Source: Phycisphaerae bacterium
GTDB lineage: Bacteria; Chloroflexota; Anaerolineae; 4572-78; J111
Reading direction: 5' to 3'
Length of the DNA: 12,165 nt
Assembly: GCA_028285035.1 (NCBI GenBank)
Contig: JANQQF010000170.1
Coordinates: forward strand, 1-12,165
The position numbers were made by a program, and so were the translations under genes. Positions 6,434 to 12,058 of the stretch are shown one piece after another. How positions within the stretch are numbered: the first letter of the stretch is position 1; the number at the start of each line of letters is the position of its first letter. The notes under the pieces were generated by a model. The model did no database searches, was not told the origin of the DNA, and saw only the letters and a program-made list of their open reading frames with translations.

Positions 6434-6469
6434 TATACGTATTATATCAGAACGTATGGTCTAGGTCAA
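6434..6469 (-). promoter_or_regulatory. Near-consensus leftward promoter ahead of the JAB/E1 operon
   Basis: On the - strand, TTGACC (6469-6464), a 17-nt spacer and TATAAT (6446-6441), with TG one base before the -10 (extended -10). The predicted start is near 6434. Transcripts would run first through the 6430-6375 hairpin and then reach the JAB start at 6325. Confidence 0.75.
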
Positions 6470-6485
6470 GGGGTTTGGTCGTGAC

Positions 6486-7316
6486 CTACTCCACCAGCAC
6501 CGCCCCGGCTGCGGCGGGATCGAAGTCGTCGGGCCATTGGGTGCGGCGAGTGTATCTGGCATCGGTTAGATTGGCCTCACTCAAATCGGCTCTATTCAGA
6601 TTAGCTCCACTCAGATCAGCTTTCCTAAGATCAGCTTCCTTAAGAATGGCTCCCCTTAGAATGGCTCTAACTAGGTAGGCTCTAAACAGTTGGGCTCTAA
6701 ACAGATAGGCTCCATTTAGAAGAGCTCTATTCAGATTAGCTCCACTCAGATCGGCTTCCCTAAGATAAGCTTTAATCAGATTGACTTCCCTCAGATTGGC
6801 TCCGCTCAGATCGGCCCTCGTAAAATCTAATTTGCCTAGCCGAGATTCATATGAGAACTTTACCTCCTGCCACGAGGTAAGTCGCTTTACATCCTGGATT
6901 GTTAGACCTTCGAAACCTAGCTCACCCGTCTCGTAAAGCTCTACTAGTTGTTGGGCCAACTCATTCGACATCTGGAATAATAAAACCACACTGCCCTTTC
7001 TTATGTAGGCTACCTTGATGTTGTTAGGGGATGTATTGAGGACACCAGCAAACGCTCGTTTGGCCGCCTCAATCATCTCATTAGAATATTCACCCTCAAC
7101 CGTGACCTCGACTAAGCGGGAACCGGCACTAGCTTGTAATTCCTCTAATTGTGCCTCTAAGTTCTCAAGTTGCTCATTAATTTCATCAATATGGATTAAC
7201 TCACCCGGCGGCATATGATCAATGCCCACCCGTGCCTTTTTCTCTTCAAGAATTTGCAAATGGCGTCTGTGCTGTTGGATTAGCTTGTTAATTTCATCCT
7301 GCCGCGACTGGCTCAT
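6486..7316 (-). CDS. Pentapeptide-repeat protein with effector-associated-type N-terminus (short paralogue)
   Basis: 276 residues in three parts. Residues 1-62 form a helical coiled-coil (HLQILEEKKARVGID, then EINEQLENLEAQLEEL), resembling the short adaptor domains at the start of many bacterial conflict proteins. Residues 67-150 form an alpha/beta module (VEVTVEGEYSNEMIEAAKR, then IRKGSVVLLFQMSNELAQQL) of the kind found beside such adaptors; a TRADD-N-like relation is my inference. Residues 168-255 hold about 17 pentapeptide repeats (A-D/N-L-x-x), and a WPDDFDP ending is typical of that family. Start ATG 7316 has AGGAG 7 nt upstream. It lies 16 nt after the larger paralogue and is surely co-transcribed with it. 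Pentapeptide repeats fold as a right-handed quadrilateral beta-helix. The role here is unknown. Confidence 0.85.
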   Translation of the reverse strand: MSQSRQDEINKLIQQHRRHLQILEEKKARVGIDHMPPGELIHIDEINEQLENLEAQLEELQASAGSRLVEVTVEGEYSNEMIEAAKRAFAGVLNTSPNNIKVAYIRKGSVVLLFQMSNELAQQLVELYETGELGFEGLTIQDVKRLTSWQEVKFSYESRLGKLDFTRADLSGANLREVNLIKAYLREADLSGANLNRALLNGAYLFRAQLFRAYLVRAILRGAILKEADLRKADLSGANLNRADLSEANLTDARYTRRTQWPDDFDPAAAGAVLVE

Positions 7317-7332
7317 TATGTGGCTCCTATGG

Positions 7333-8577
7333 TTACTCCGTCACACCCTCGTCCCGCTTCTGCCACGGCCAGATGGTGTGTTCGTCGTAGATGACGAGGG
7401 TGGTGTCGAAGTTGTCGGGGAGTCTGGCGTCAGTGAGGTTGGCTCCGCTTAGATTGGCTTCGCTCAGATCAGCCTGCTTCAGATTGGCTCTCATCAAGTT
7501 GGCTCGCTTCAGATTGGCTCTCGTCAGATCGGCTTCCGCCAGCTTGGCCCTCGTCAGGTCGGCTTCCGCCAGCCTGGTTCGCTTCAGATCGGCTCTTCTC
7601 AGATTGGCTTCAAGTAAATCGGCTCCCGTCAGATTGGCTTCGCTCAGCTTGACTTCCCTTAGATTGGCACTCATCAGATTGGCATCCCTCAGATCAGCCC
7701 TCATCAGCCTGGTTTCAATCAGCTTGGCCGCTCTCAGATTGGCATTCCTCAGATTGGCATAACTCAGATCGGCATAATTCAGATAGGCTCTCATCAATCT
7801 GGCTCGCGTCAGATCAGTTTTCATCAGGTCGGCTCCCGCCAGATTGGCTCCCGTCAGATAGGCCCCCGTTAGATTGGCTTGCTTCAGATCGGCTCGCTTC
7901 AGATCGGCTCCCGTCAGATTGGCTTCGCTCAGATCAGCTCGCTTCAGATCGGCAGCTCTCAGATCGGCATCGCTCAGATTGGCATAACTCAGCTTAACTT
8001 CCCTCAGATTGGCATAACTCAGATAGGCCCCCGTCAGATCGGCCCCCATCAGATTGGCTTCGCTCAGATTGACTTCGCTCAGCTTGGCTTCCATGAAATC
8101 TAATTCGTCTAGCCGAGACCGATACGAGAACCCAGCCTCTCGCCATGAGGTAAGTCGCTTTAAATCCTGAATTGTTACCCCTTCTAAATCCAACTCGCCC
8201 GCCTCGTGAAGCTCGACTAGCCGCTCAACCAACTCGTCAGACATCTGGAATAATAAAACCATACTTCCCTTTCTAAGGTAACCAATCTTGATGCTATCAG
8301 GCGATGTATCGAGTATAGCAGCCACCGCCCGCCTTACAGTCTCGATCTTTTCTTTGGAGTACTCGCCCTCAATCGTGACTTCGAGTAAGCCGTAATCTTC
8401 CTCTAATTTCGCTTGTAACTGAGCAATCTCAGCTTCTATATCTTCGATTTCCATCAAGATATCGGGGGGTGTATCTGTCCCTTTGGTGGCTTTCTTTTCT
8501 TTTAGAATTTGAAGTCGACGCTGAAGTCTGGATATTAGTCTATTTAGCCCGTTTGTATTAACGAAGTTACTCAACAC
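7333..8577 (-). CDS. Pentapeptide-repeat protein with effector-associated-type N-terminus (long paralogue)
   Basis: 414 residues with the same layout as its neighbour: helical adaptor (1-60, RLQILKEKKATKGTDTPP then MEIEDIEAEIAQLQAKLEE), alpha/beta module (65-147, LLEVTIEGEYSKEKIETVRR then LRKGSMVLLFQMSDELVERL), and about 45 uninterrupted pentapeptides from 164 to 388. The ending PDNFDTTLVIYDEHTIWPWQ differs from the paralogue. The start is a GTG at 8577 (GGGGG just upstream); a TTG one codon later has better Shine-Dalgarno spacing. The paralogue on the other strand (8728) also begins MLSN, which supports this start. The 45 repeats make a beta-helix of about 11 coils with D/N, R and K surfaces. 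It is first in the leftward operon driven from 8632-8603. Confidence 0.87.
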   Translation of the reverse strand: MLSNFVNTNGLNRLISRLQRRLQILKEKKATKGTDTPPDILMEIEDIEAEIAQLQAKLEEDYGLLEVTIEGEYSKEKIETVRRAVAAILDTSPDSIKIGYLRKGSMVLLFQMSDELVERLVELHEAGELDLEGVTIQDLKRLTSWREAGFSYRSRLDELDFMEAKLSEVNLSEANLMGADLTGAYLSYANLREVKLSYANLSDADLRAADLKRADLSEANLTGADLKRADLKQANLTGAYLTGANLAGADLMKTDLTRARLMRAYLNYADLSYANLRNANLRAAKLIETRLMRADLRDANLMSANLREVKLSEANLTGADLLEANLRRADLKRTRLAEADLTRAKLAEADLTRANLKRANLMRANLKQADLSEANLSGANLTDARLPDNFDTTLVIYDEHTIWPWQKRDEGVTE

Positions 8578-8583
8578 TACCCC

Positions 8584-8632
8584 CAGTTAAATATTCAATT
8601 GTATTTTAACTGAGTTGGGTGGGATGAGTCAA
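8584..8632 (-). promoter_or_regulatory. Leftward promoter with overlapping inverted repeat
   Basis: On the - strand, TTGACT (8632-8627), an 18-nt spacer and TAAAAT (8608-8603). An 8-bp inverted repeat, CAGTTAAA (8584-8591) with TTTAACTG (8605-8612), overlaps the -10 and could be an operator. This promoter serves the two pentapeptide genes. Confidence 0.55.
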
Positions 8633-8656
8633 CAGGATGTACAAGTAGGCAACCGC

Positions 8657-8675
8657 GTGACTATGAATAGGTCAC
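8657..8675. repeat. Imperfect palindrome in the divergent intergenic region
   Basis: GTGACTA (8657-8663) can pair with TAG plus TCAC (8668-8675) with a one-base bulge. It sits between the leftward promoter and the rightward gene at 8728. It may be a regulator-binding site. There is no further support. Confidence 0.3.
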
Positions 8676-8727
8676 AAAGGAAAAAGGATTTTGCTGCAAC
8701 TTTTTAAGATAATCAACGTAGTGTGTA

Positions 8728-9192
8728 ATGTTAAGTAATAGTTTTATACAATTCAAGAAAGGGGAATCGACATTGTTATCATTAGAGAATGAGGAAAAAA
8801 TATTGAGTAGGATGTGTCAACGTTTACAAATTCTCAAGGAGCGAGCGGCTATCAAAGGGTATTCTGCACCTCCGGAAATGATTATTGAAATTGAAGAAAT
8901 TGAAGAAAAAATTAAGGGGAGTAGAGGTGAAATGAGTTCAGAACAATTAAAACACTTCATACAAAATGTTGAACAGGTGATAGAAATTTATCAAAGACTT
9001 AATCACAGACAAGGAACTGCTGAGGTGACTGAAAGACCTAATGGTGTTAAAAATATTAGGTTAACAGGTAAATCGTCCTGGCGTAGATCAGAGGGGGGTA
9101 AGACCTCATTTATACTATATAAATCTAAAAAAACTAAGGGGCCGGAGATAACTAAAAAAACGGGACCGAGTGAGGAGATAAGAACGGGGTAA
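8728..9192 (+). CDS. Short protein with the same effector-associated-type N-terminus (154 aa)
   Basis: Residues 22-64 (CQRLQILKERAAIKGYSAPP, then EMIIEIEEIEEKI) clearly match the N-terminal helical domain of the two leftward pentapeptide proteins. The first residues MLSN are shared with the long paralogue, so ATG 8728 is a reasonable start. An AAAGGGG before a TTG at 8773 offers an alternative start that would keep the domain. After residue 65 the sequence is an unrecognised, lysine- and serine-rich, basic tail (GKSSWRRSEGGKTSFILYKS). There is no alpha/beta module and no repeats. It is AT-rich. It may be a free adaptor or decoy, or a truncated copy of a larger conflict protein. A TPR remnant 90 nt downstream favours some decay in this stretch. 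Confidence 0.55.
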   Translation: MLSNSFIQFKKGESTLLSLENEEKILSRMCQRLQILKERAAIKGYSAPPEMIIEIEEIEEKIKGSRGEMSSEQLKHFIQNVEQVIEIYQRLNHRQGTAEVTERPNGVKNIRLTGKSSWRRSEGGKTSFILYKSKKTKGPEITKKTGPSEEIRTG

Positions 9193-9278
9193 ATGCACTC
9201 CCTACCCCGAACCCTCCTCTACCTACCTTCTTTACCTTCCCACTCAAACTTTATTTAAATCTGGGGATTCTATTAAAA

Positions 9279-9386
9279 ACTCTCGGCTATTACGAACGGG
9301 CTTTGGCGATATTTGAGAATGTGTTAGGGGCGGACCATCCGAACACGGTTATTGTGCGGGGGAATTTGGCGGCGTTGGGCAAGTAG
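9279..9386 (+). pseudogene. Decayed TPR-protein fragment (C-terminal end)
   Basis: In one + strand frame the sequence reads GYYERALAIFENVLGADHPN followed by TVIVRGNLAALGK and a TAG at 9384-9386. This is a textbook tetratricopeptide unit of the kind found at the C-terminus of NB-ARC/TPR and kinesin-light-chain-like bacterial proteins. Nothing upstream in the same frame looks like more TPR and there is no start, so it is the stump of a deleted gene. The whole gap 9193-9490 otherwise contains only a weak stem-loop and the promoter of the next gene. Confidence 0.75.
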
Positions 9387-9403
9387 CCCCACCCCCAAAC
9401 AAA

Positions 9404-9429
9404 AAAGCCCCCGGCTCCCCGAAGGCTTT
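9404..9429. terminator. Weak stem-loop after the TPR remnant
   Basis: AAAGCC (9404-9409) pairs with GGCTTT (9424-9429) around a 14-nt loop. A T-tract exists only in the leftward direction (AAAAAA at 9401-9406 on +). It may be the terminator that once followed the TPR gene. Confidence 0.3.
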
Positions 9430-9454
9430 CCACGCCTACCCCGCCCCAATCCCC

Positions 9455-9483
9455 TAAACAATCCCCCATTTTTGCGGTATAAT
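9455..9483 (+). promoter_or_regulatory. Promoter abutting the pentapeptide-TIR start codon
   Basis: TATAAT at 9478-9483, with TAAACA (four of six consensus bases) 17 nt upstream. The start codon at 9491 lies 7 nt after the -10 box, about where transcription should begin, and no Shine-Dalgarno sequence fits between. The mRNA is therefore probably leaderless. Confidence 0.6.
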
Positions 9484-9490
9484 CGACCCT

Positions 9491-10579
9491 ATGACAGACA
9501 AACTAACCCGCGAAGATGTTGAAGGCATTGTAAGAGAGGCGCGAGAAAAAGGGGAGAGGCCGAAACTTATTGGGTTGAATCTTAATAACTTAGACCTCAG
9601 TGCGATGGACCTTAGTGAGGTAGATTTCAGTTTTGCGAATCTTTTCCTTGCGAATCTCCATTATTCGAATTTGAGTGGAGCGAGACTTGTAAAGACAAAC
9701 CTCCGTTTTTCGATATTGAGTAGGGCAGACCTTAGTGGCGCATACTTCGTTGAGACAGACCTCTATGAGGCAAACCTCAATGGAGCAGACTTGAGTGAGG
9801 CATACCTAGGTGAGGTGAAGTTGCAAAGAACAGCCCTGAGTGATGTAGACCTTAGTAGAGCGATTCTTTTGGATTCAGCTCTCTTACATCTTGATCTCCG
9901 CCAGGTAAAGGGGCTTAAGACGGTAAGTCATGATGCCCCGTCATATATCAGTACAAGCACATTGGTCAAATCCCAAGGTCAGATTCCCCTTGAATTTCTA
10001 CGTGGCTGTGGACTGAGTGATCTTGATATTGAATACAGTAAGCTCCATAATCCAGACCTTAGTTTAGAACAAGTTACAGACATTACTTATAAAATTCACG
10101 AAATAAAAGTAGGGAACGTAGTCCAACTAGCCCCCTGTTTTATCAGCTATAATAAAGCGGATCAAGCCTTGGCCGAAAGGCTCTATACTGACCTGCAAGC
10201 GGCTGGGGTACGCTGCTGGTATGCGCCTAAAGATTTGAAAGTACGGCGTCATCTGAAACCACAAATCGATGAGGCGATCCGAAAATATGATGTGATGTTG
10301 TTGATTTTGAGTGAAGCCAGTATGAAAAGTGACTGGGTCCGAGATGAGATTTCAGAAGCGATTGTCAATCACGCCTTGAAAACAAAAGAGGCATTTTCGG
10401 ATGAGGGGTACTTACTCCCCATCCGATTAGTTGGCTATGAGCAGGTTGTCCAGATGTGGCAGGATTTTCACTTTAACGAGGACATTCAGAAATATTACAT
10501 TCCTGACTGGCAAGACTGGCAAAATGATGAAGCTTATCAGGACTTATTTGACCAGTTATTAGATGGTATTACGGAATAA
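9491..10579 (+). CDS. Pentapeptide-repeat/TIR-domain fusion protein, probable NAD-consuming effector
   Basis: 362 residues. Residues 1-25 are a charged helix. Residues about 28-137 are roughly 22 pentapeptides (NLNGADLSEA and similar). A linker at 140-205 contains the GQIPLEFLRGCG segment, which I have seen associated with this protein type. Residues 214-345 form a TIR domain: CFISYNKADQALAERLYTDL, then AGVRCWYAPKDLK, then LLILSEASMKSDWVRDEI. E286 in SDWVRDE is at the usual place of the catalytic glutamate of TIR NADases, so enzymatic activity is plausible. Bacterial TIR domains commonly act in anti-phage defence by degrading NAD+ or making cyclic ADP-ribose signals. Here the pentapeptide part would be the sensing or scaffold portion, by inference. 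The ATG at 9491 follows a TATAAT box directly. It has its own promoter and a hairpin 38 nt downstream. Confidence 0.9.
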   Translation: MTDKLTREDVEGIVREAREKGERPKLIGLNLNNLDLSAMDLSEVDFSFANLFLANLHYSNLSGARLVKTNLRFSILSRADLSGAYFVETDLYEANLNGADLSEAYLGEVKLQRTALSDVDLSRAILLDSALLHLDLRQVKGLKTVSHDAPSYISTSTLVKSQGQIPLEFLRGCGLSDLDIEYSKLHNPDLSLEQVTDITYKIHEIKVGNVVQLAPCFISYNKADQALAERLYTDLQAAGVRCWYAPKDLKVRRHLKPQIDEAIRKYDVMLLILSEASMKSDWVRDEISEAIVNHALKTKEAFSDEGYLLPIRLVGYEQVVQMWQDFHFNEDIQKYYIPDWQDWQNDEAYQDLFDQLLDGITE

Positions 10580-10616
10580 CCAACCCCACCTCTACCCGCT
10601 CCCTTTCGGAATACAA

Positions 10617-10647
10617 AAAGCACCTCAATCAATGACTGAGGTGCTTT
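10617..10647. terminator. Bidirectional intrinsic terminator
   Basis: An 11-bp perfect stem, AAAGCACCTCA (10617-10627) with TGAGGTGCTTT (10637-10647), around a 9-nt loop. A T-tract follows on the - strand (TTTTTG) and a shorter one on the + strand. It separates the TIR gene from the converging leftward gene ending at 10754. Confidence 0.85.
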
Positions 10648-10654
10648 ATAAAAA

Positions 10655-10750
10655 AGGGGTGCCCCAGGTGGTAAGCTGGGGACTTATACAACATCCGCAC
10701 GAGATGGACTGGTTGCCGCCTAATTATATCATAGGTGACAATCCACCCCT
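10655..10750 (-). ncRNA. Possible small RNA or degenerate tRNA-like structure
   Basis: On the - strand, AGGGGTG (10750-10744) pairs perfectly with CACCCCT (10661-10655), like a 7-bp acceptor stem. Directly before the latter is CCCCAG (10681-10676) / CTGGGG (10667-10662), placed like a T-arm. CATC (10706-10703) / GATG (10695-10692) encloses a 7-nt loop, like an anticodon arm. However, the T-loop lacks TTC, U33 is absent and the D region is too long. An extended -10 (TGATATAAT, 10731-10723) inside it and a TTTTTT after it suggest instead a short transcript starting near 10716. Confidence 0.25.
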
Positions 10751-10753
10751 AAT

Positions 10754-11257
10754 TTATCGAATCGCCCGCCGCTGTTGTCGAGCGGCCTCAGCAACCTCCT
10801 TGTAGGGCTGATACGTCTTGTAAAGGTCGGTCAGGTTGCTCACCACCTCCGATAAGCTGGTAATGATCTCGTGCAACGTACGGTCACCCGTCGCCGCCTC
10901 GTGCTGCATCGCGGCCAAGCTCATCTGGCTCATTAGATAGTCAATCCGCCACGCCCAATCTTCTCCCGTAATATCTTCGCCCCGAATAAGGTTGACGCCG
11001 ACCATAATCCGGTCATATTCGTGATCAAGACTATCCAGCGCATACAATTCAAAGGCATCGGCTTGAATGAGGTAGCTGTATTGCTCAATCCGCTGTTGGA
11101 GGGCGGCTTCGCGGTTTTCGGCGGGGGTGTCCTCGCTTACGAGGGTAGGCAGTTGGGTAGCAGGCAGGGCGAGGGCAGCGGCGAGGAATTCGCGGCGGCT
11201 TAAAGCACCCGCTTGCCTTGGGGTAGGGCTGTTTGGTACAATAGCATTAGCTGACAT
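10754..11257 (-). CDS. Protein with Tat-like leader and helical domain (167 aa), unknown function
   Basis: The start is ATG 11257 with GGAGG 7 nt upstream; a longer open frame to 11314 has no such site. Residues 18-33 read LSRREFLAAALALPAT, a near-ideal twin-arginine motif (S-R-R-x-F-L) followed by a short hydrophobic stretch. It is either a Tat signal or the similar membrane-proximal segment that follows HTH domains in some Chloroflexota regulators. The rest (45-167) is helical and acidic (QRIEQYSYLIQADAFELYAL, then SLSEVVSNLTDLYKTYQPYK) with no enzyme motif. It lies 97 nt downstream of the small XRE gene on the same strand and may be co-transcribed with it. It ends at 10754, facing the terminator at 10617-10647. 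Confidence 0.7.
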   Translation of the reverse strand: MSANAIVPNSPTPRQAGALSRREFLAAALALPATQLPTLVSEDTPAENREAALQQRIEQYSYLIQADAFELYALDSLDHEYDRIMVGVNLIRGEDITGEDWAWRIDYLMSQMSLAAMQHEAATGDRTLHEIITSLSEVVSNLTDLYKTYQPYKEVAEAARQQRRAIR

Positions 11258-11299
11258 AATGATACCTCCAGTATCGTTGTGTTGGTTAGGTCCGGGTAG

Positions 11300-11317
11300 C
11301 CAGTGTGCCAGCACTGG
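11300..11317. repeat. Stem-loop between the XRE gene and the Tat-leader gene
   Basis: CCAGTG (11300-11305) pairs with CACTGG (11312-11317) around a 6-nt loop, and TCCGGG flanks it on both sides. No T-tract follows, so it is not a good terminator. It could modulate read-through between the two genes. Confidence 0.35.
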
Positions 11318-11354
11318 TCCGGGCCGCTCAAATTTAGACTTCCTCCCAACTAAG

Positions 11355-11573
11355 TTATTGCTTAATATGAATTATTAAATCGTTGGGTTCACACTCAAAG
11401 AAATCCAATAGATTATCAAGTGCATCGACAGGCATACGCTTGATTTTATTATTAGCAATTAGACTAAGGGTATTTAGGCTAATGCTTGTAGCCCCCCGGA
11501 TCACCTCATAAGTACAAGGTTCGCCAGACTGTCGTTCTTTTTTTGCCATCAATTCTTTTAATGCAAATTGCAC
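11355..11573 (-). CDS. Small XRE/Cro-type helix-turn-helix regulator
   Basis: A 72-residue DNA-binding protein. The helix-turn-helix is visible as CTYEVIRGATSISLNTLSLI followed by ANNKIKRMPVDALDNLLDFF, ending in the usual FECEPNDLI of small Cro/CI-like regulators (HTH_26/YgzD type). An ATG exists at 11579, but GGGAGG ends only one base before it. The GTG at 11573 is spaced 7 nt and is the more likely start. The gene is read from a consensus leftward promoter that diverges from the strong rightward one, so it probably controls one or both, as in phage or plasmid switches. The regulator call is firm; its operators are inferred. Confidence 0.85.
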   Translation of the reverse strand: MQFALKELMAKKERQSGEPCTYEVIRGATSISLNTLSLIANNKIKRMPVDALDNLLDFFECEPNDLIIHIKQ

Positions 11574-11596
11574 TGCCATACCTCCCTAATCTAACT

Positions 11597-11631
11597 CCTT
11601 TCTATTATATCAAATAAATTTACGTTGTCAA
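11597..11631 (-). promoter_or_regulatory. Leftward consensus promoter for the XRE regulator
   Basis: On the - strand, TTGACA (11631-11626), a 16-nt spacer and TATAAT (11609-11604), with an extended -10 TG. The predicted start is near 11597, about 24 nt before the GTG start. Confidence 0.8.
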
Positions 11632-11648
11632 GGAATATTTTCTTTTTA

Positions 11649-11662
11649 GAAGAAATTTCTTC
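11649..11662. promoter_or_regulatory. 14-bp perfect palindrome between divergent promoters
   Basis: GAAGAAATTTCTTC is self-complementary over its full length. It lies between the two -35 boxes (11631 and 11673), the classic place for a dimeric repressor, most simply the adjacent XRE protein. Confidence 0.5.
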
Positions 11663-11672
11663 GCTTTAACTA

Positions 11673-11708
11673 TTGACAATCATACCGTTTAATGGTATAA
11701 TTTTCTTG
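11673..11708 (+). promoter_or_regulatory. Rightward consensus promoter with embedded inverted repeat
   Basis: TTGACA (11673-11678), a 17-nt spacer and TATAAT (11696-11701), which is full sigma70-type consensus. ATACC (11682-11686) and GGTAT (11694-11698) form an inverted repeat across spacer and -10, a second possible operator. The predicted start is near 11708. Confidence 0.85.
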
Positions 11709-11736
11709 TAAACAGAAAAACAACGGCAATAAAAAA

Positions 11737-11776
11737 TTACCCATTGCAACGGCCTCGGAAACCAAACAATGGGTAA
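11737..11776 (+). promoter_or_regulatory. Leader hairpin in the 5' UTR of the rightward operon
   Basis: TTACCCATTG (11737-11746) pairs perfectly with CAATGGGTAA (11767-11776) around a 20-nt loop. It lies about 30 nt into a predicted leader of about 100 nt, upstream of the Shine-Dalgarno sequence. There is no T-tract, so this is not a terminator. It may be a regulatory or stabilising leader structure or a protein-binding site. Confidence 0.55.
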
Positions 11777-11806
11777 CATCAAAAACACCCAAGAAAGGGC
11801 TATTCA

Positions 11807-12058
11807 ATGACAATCTTAGCACAAACGTTCACAAAAAACAACCCCCAAAACGGCGTCCGATGCATCGCTGACTACATTACCAGCCGCGATTTCGCAGGCT
11901 TCCACAATAACGAGCGCGTCACATCAATCTACCACAGCCACGCCGACGCCCACACCGCCTACACTGAATGGCTACGCAGCGAGGACAACGAGGCGGGCTT
12001 CTGGAAAAATGCTCACATTCCCGTCCTCACCCCCAACGGCTTCGCGGAGGTGGCATAA
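11807..12058 (+). CDS. Unrecognised 83-aa protein, first gene of rightward operon
   Basis: ATG at 11807 has AAAGGG 7 nt upstream. The product reads like a small soluble protein: QNGVRCIADYITSRDFAGFH, a His/Ala stretch YHSHADAHTAYTEWL, then an acidic RSEDNEAGFW and a C-terminal strand. I do not recognise a family. It is expressed from one of the strongest promoters in the window, next to an XRE regulator. That placement is typical of early or maintenance genes of plasmids and phages. Its stop overlaps the next ATG by one base (TAATG). Confidence 0.75.
   Translation: MTILAQTFTKNNPQNGVRCIADYITSRDFAGFHNNERVTSIYHSHADAHTAYTEWLRSEDNEAGFWKNAHIPVLTPNGFAEVA

Noticed and set aside
7435..8085. Regular repeats that could suggest a CRISPR array or satellite
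   Set aside because: The unit is 15 bp, in frame, and codes for A-D/N-L-x-x pentapeptides. There are no unique spacers.
7391..8103. Rightward open frames rich in QIG and RLA repeats
   Set aside because: They are the antisense reading of the 15-bp pentapeptide repeats. The periodic DNA keeps other frames open, and there is no ribosome site or promoter of their own.
10563..10805. Rightward 80-codon frame after the TIR gene
   Set aside because: It runs through a terminator hairpin and into the opposing gene and has no ribosome-binding site. It is better explained as non-coding.
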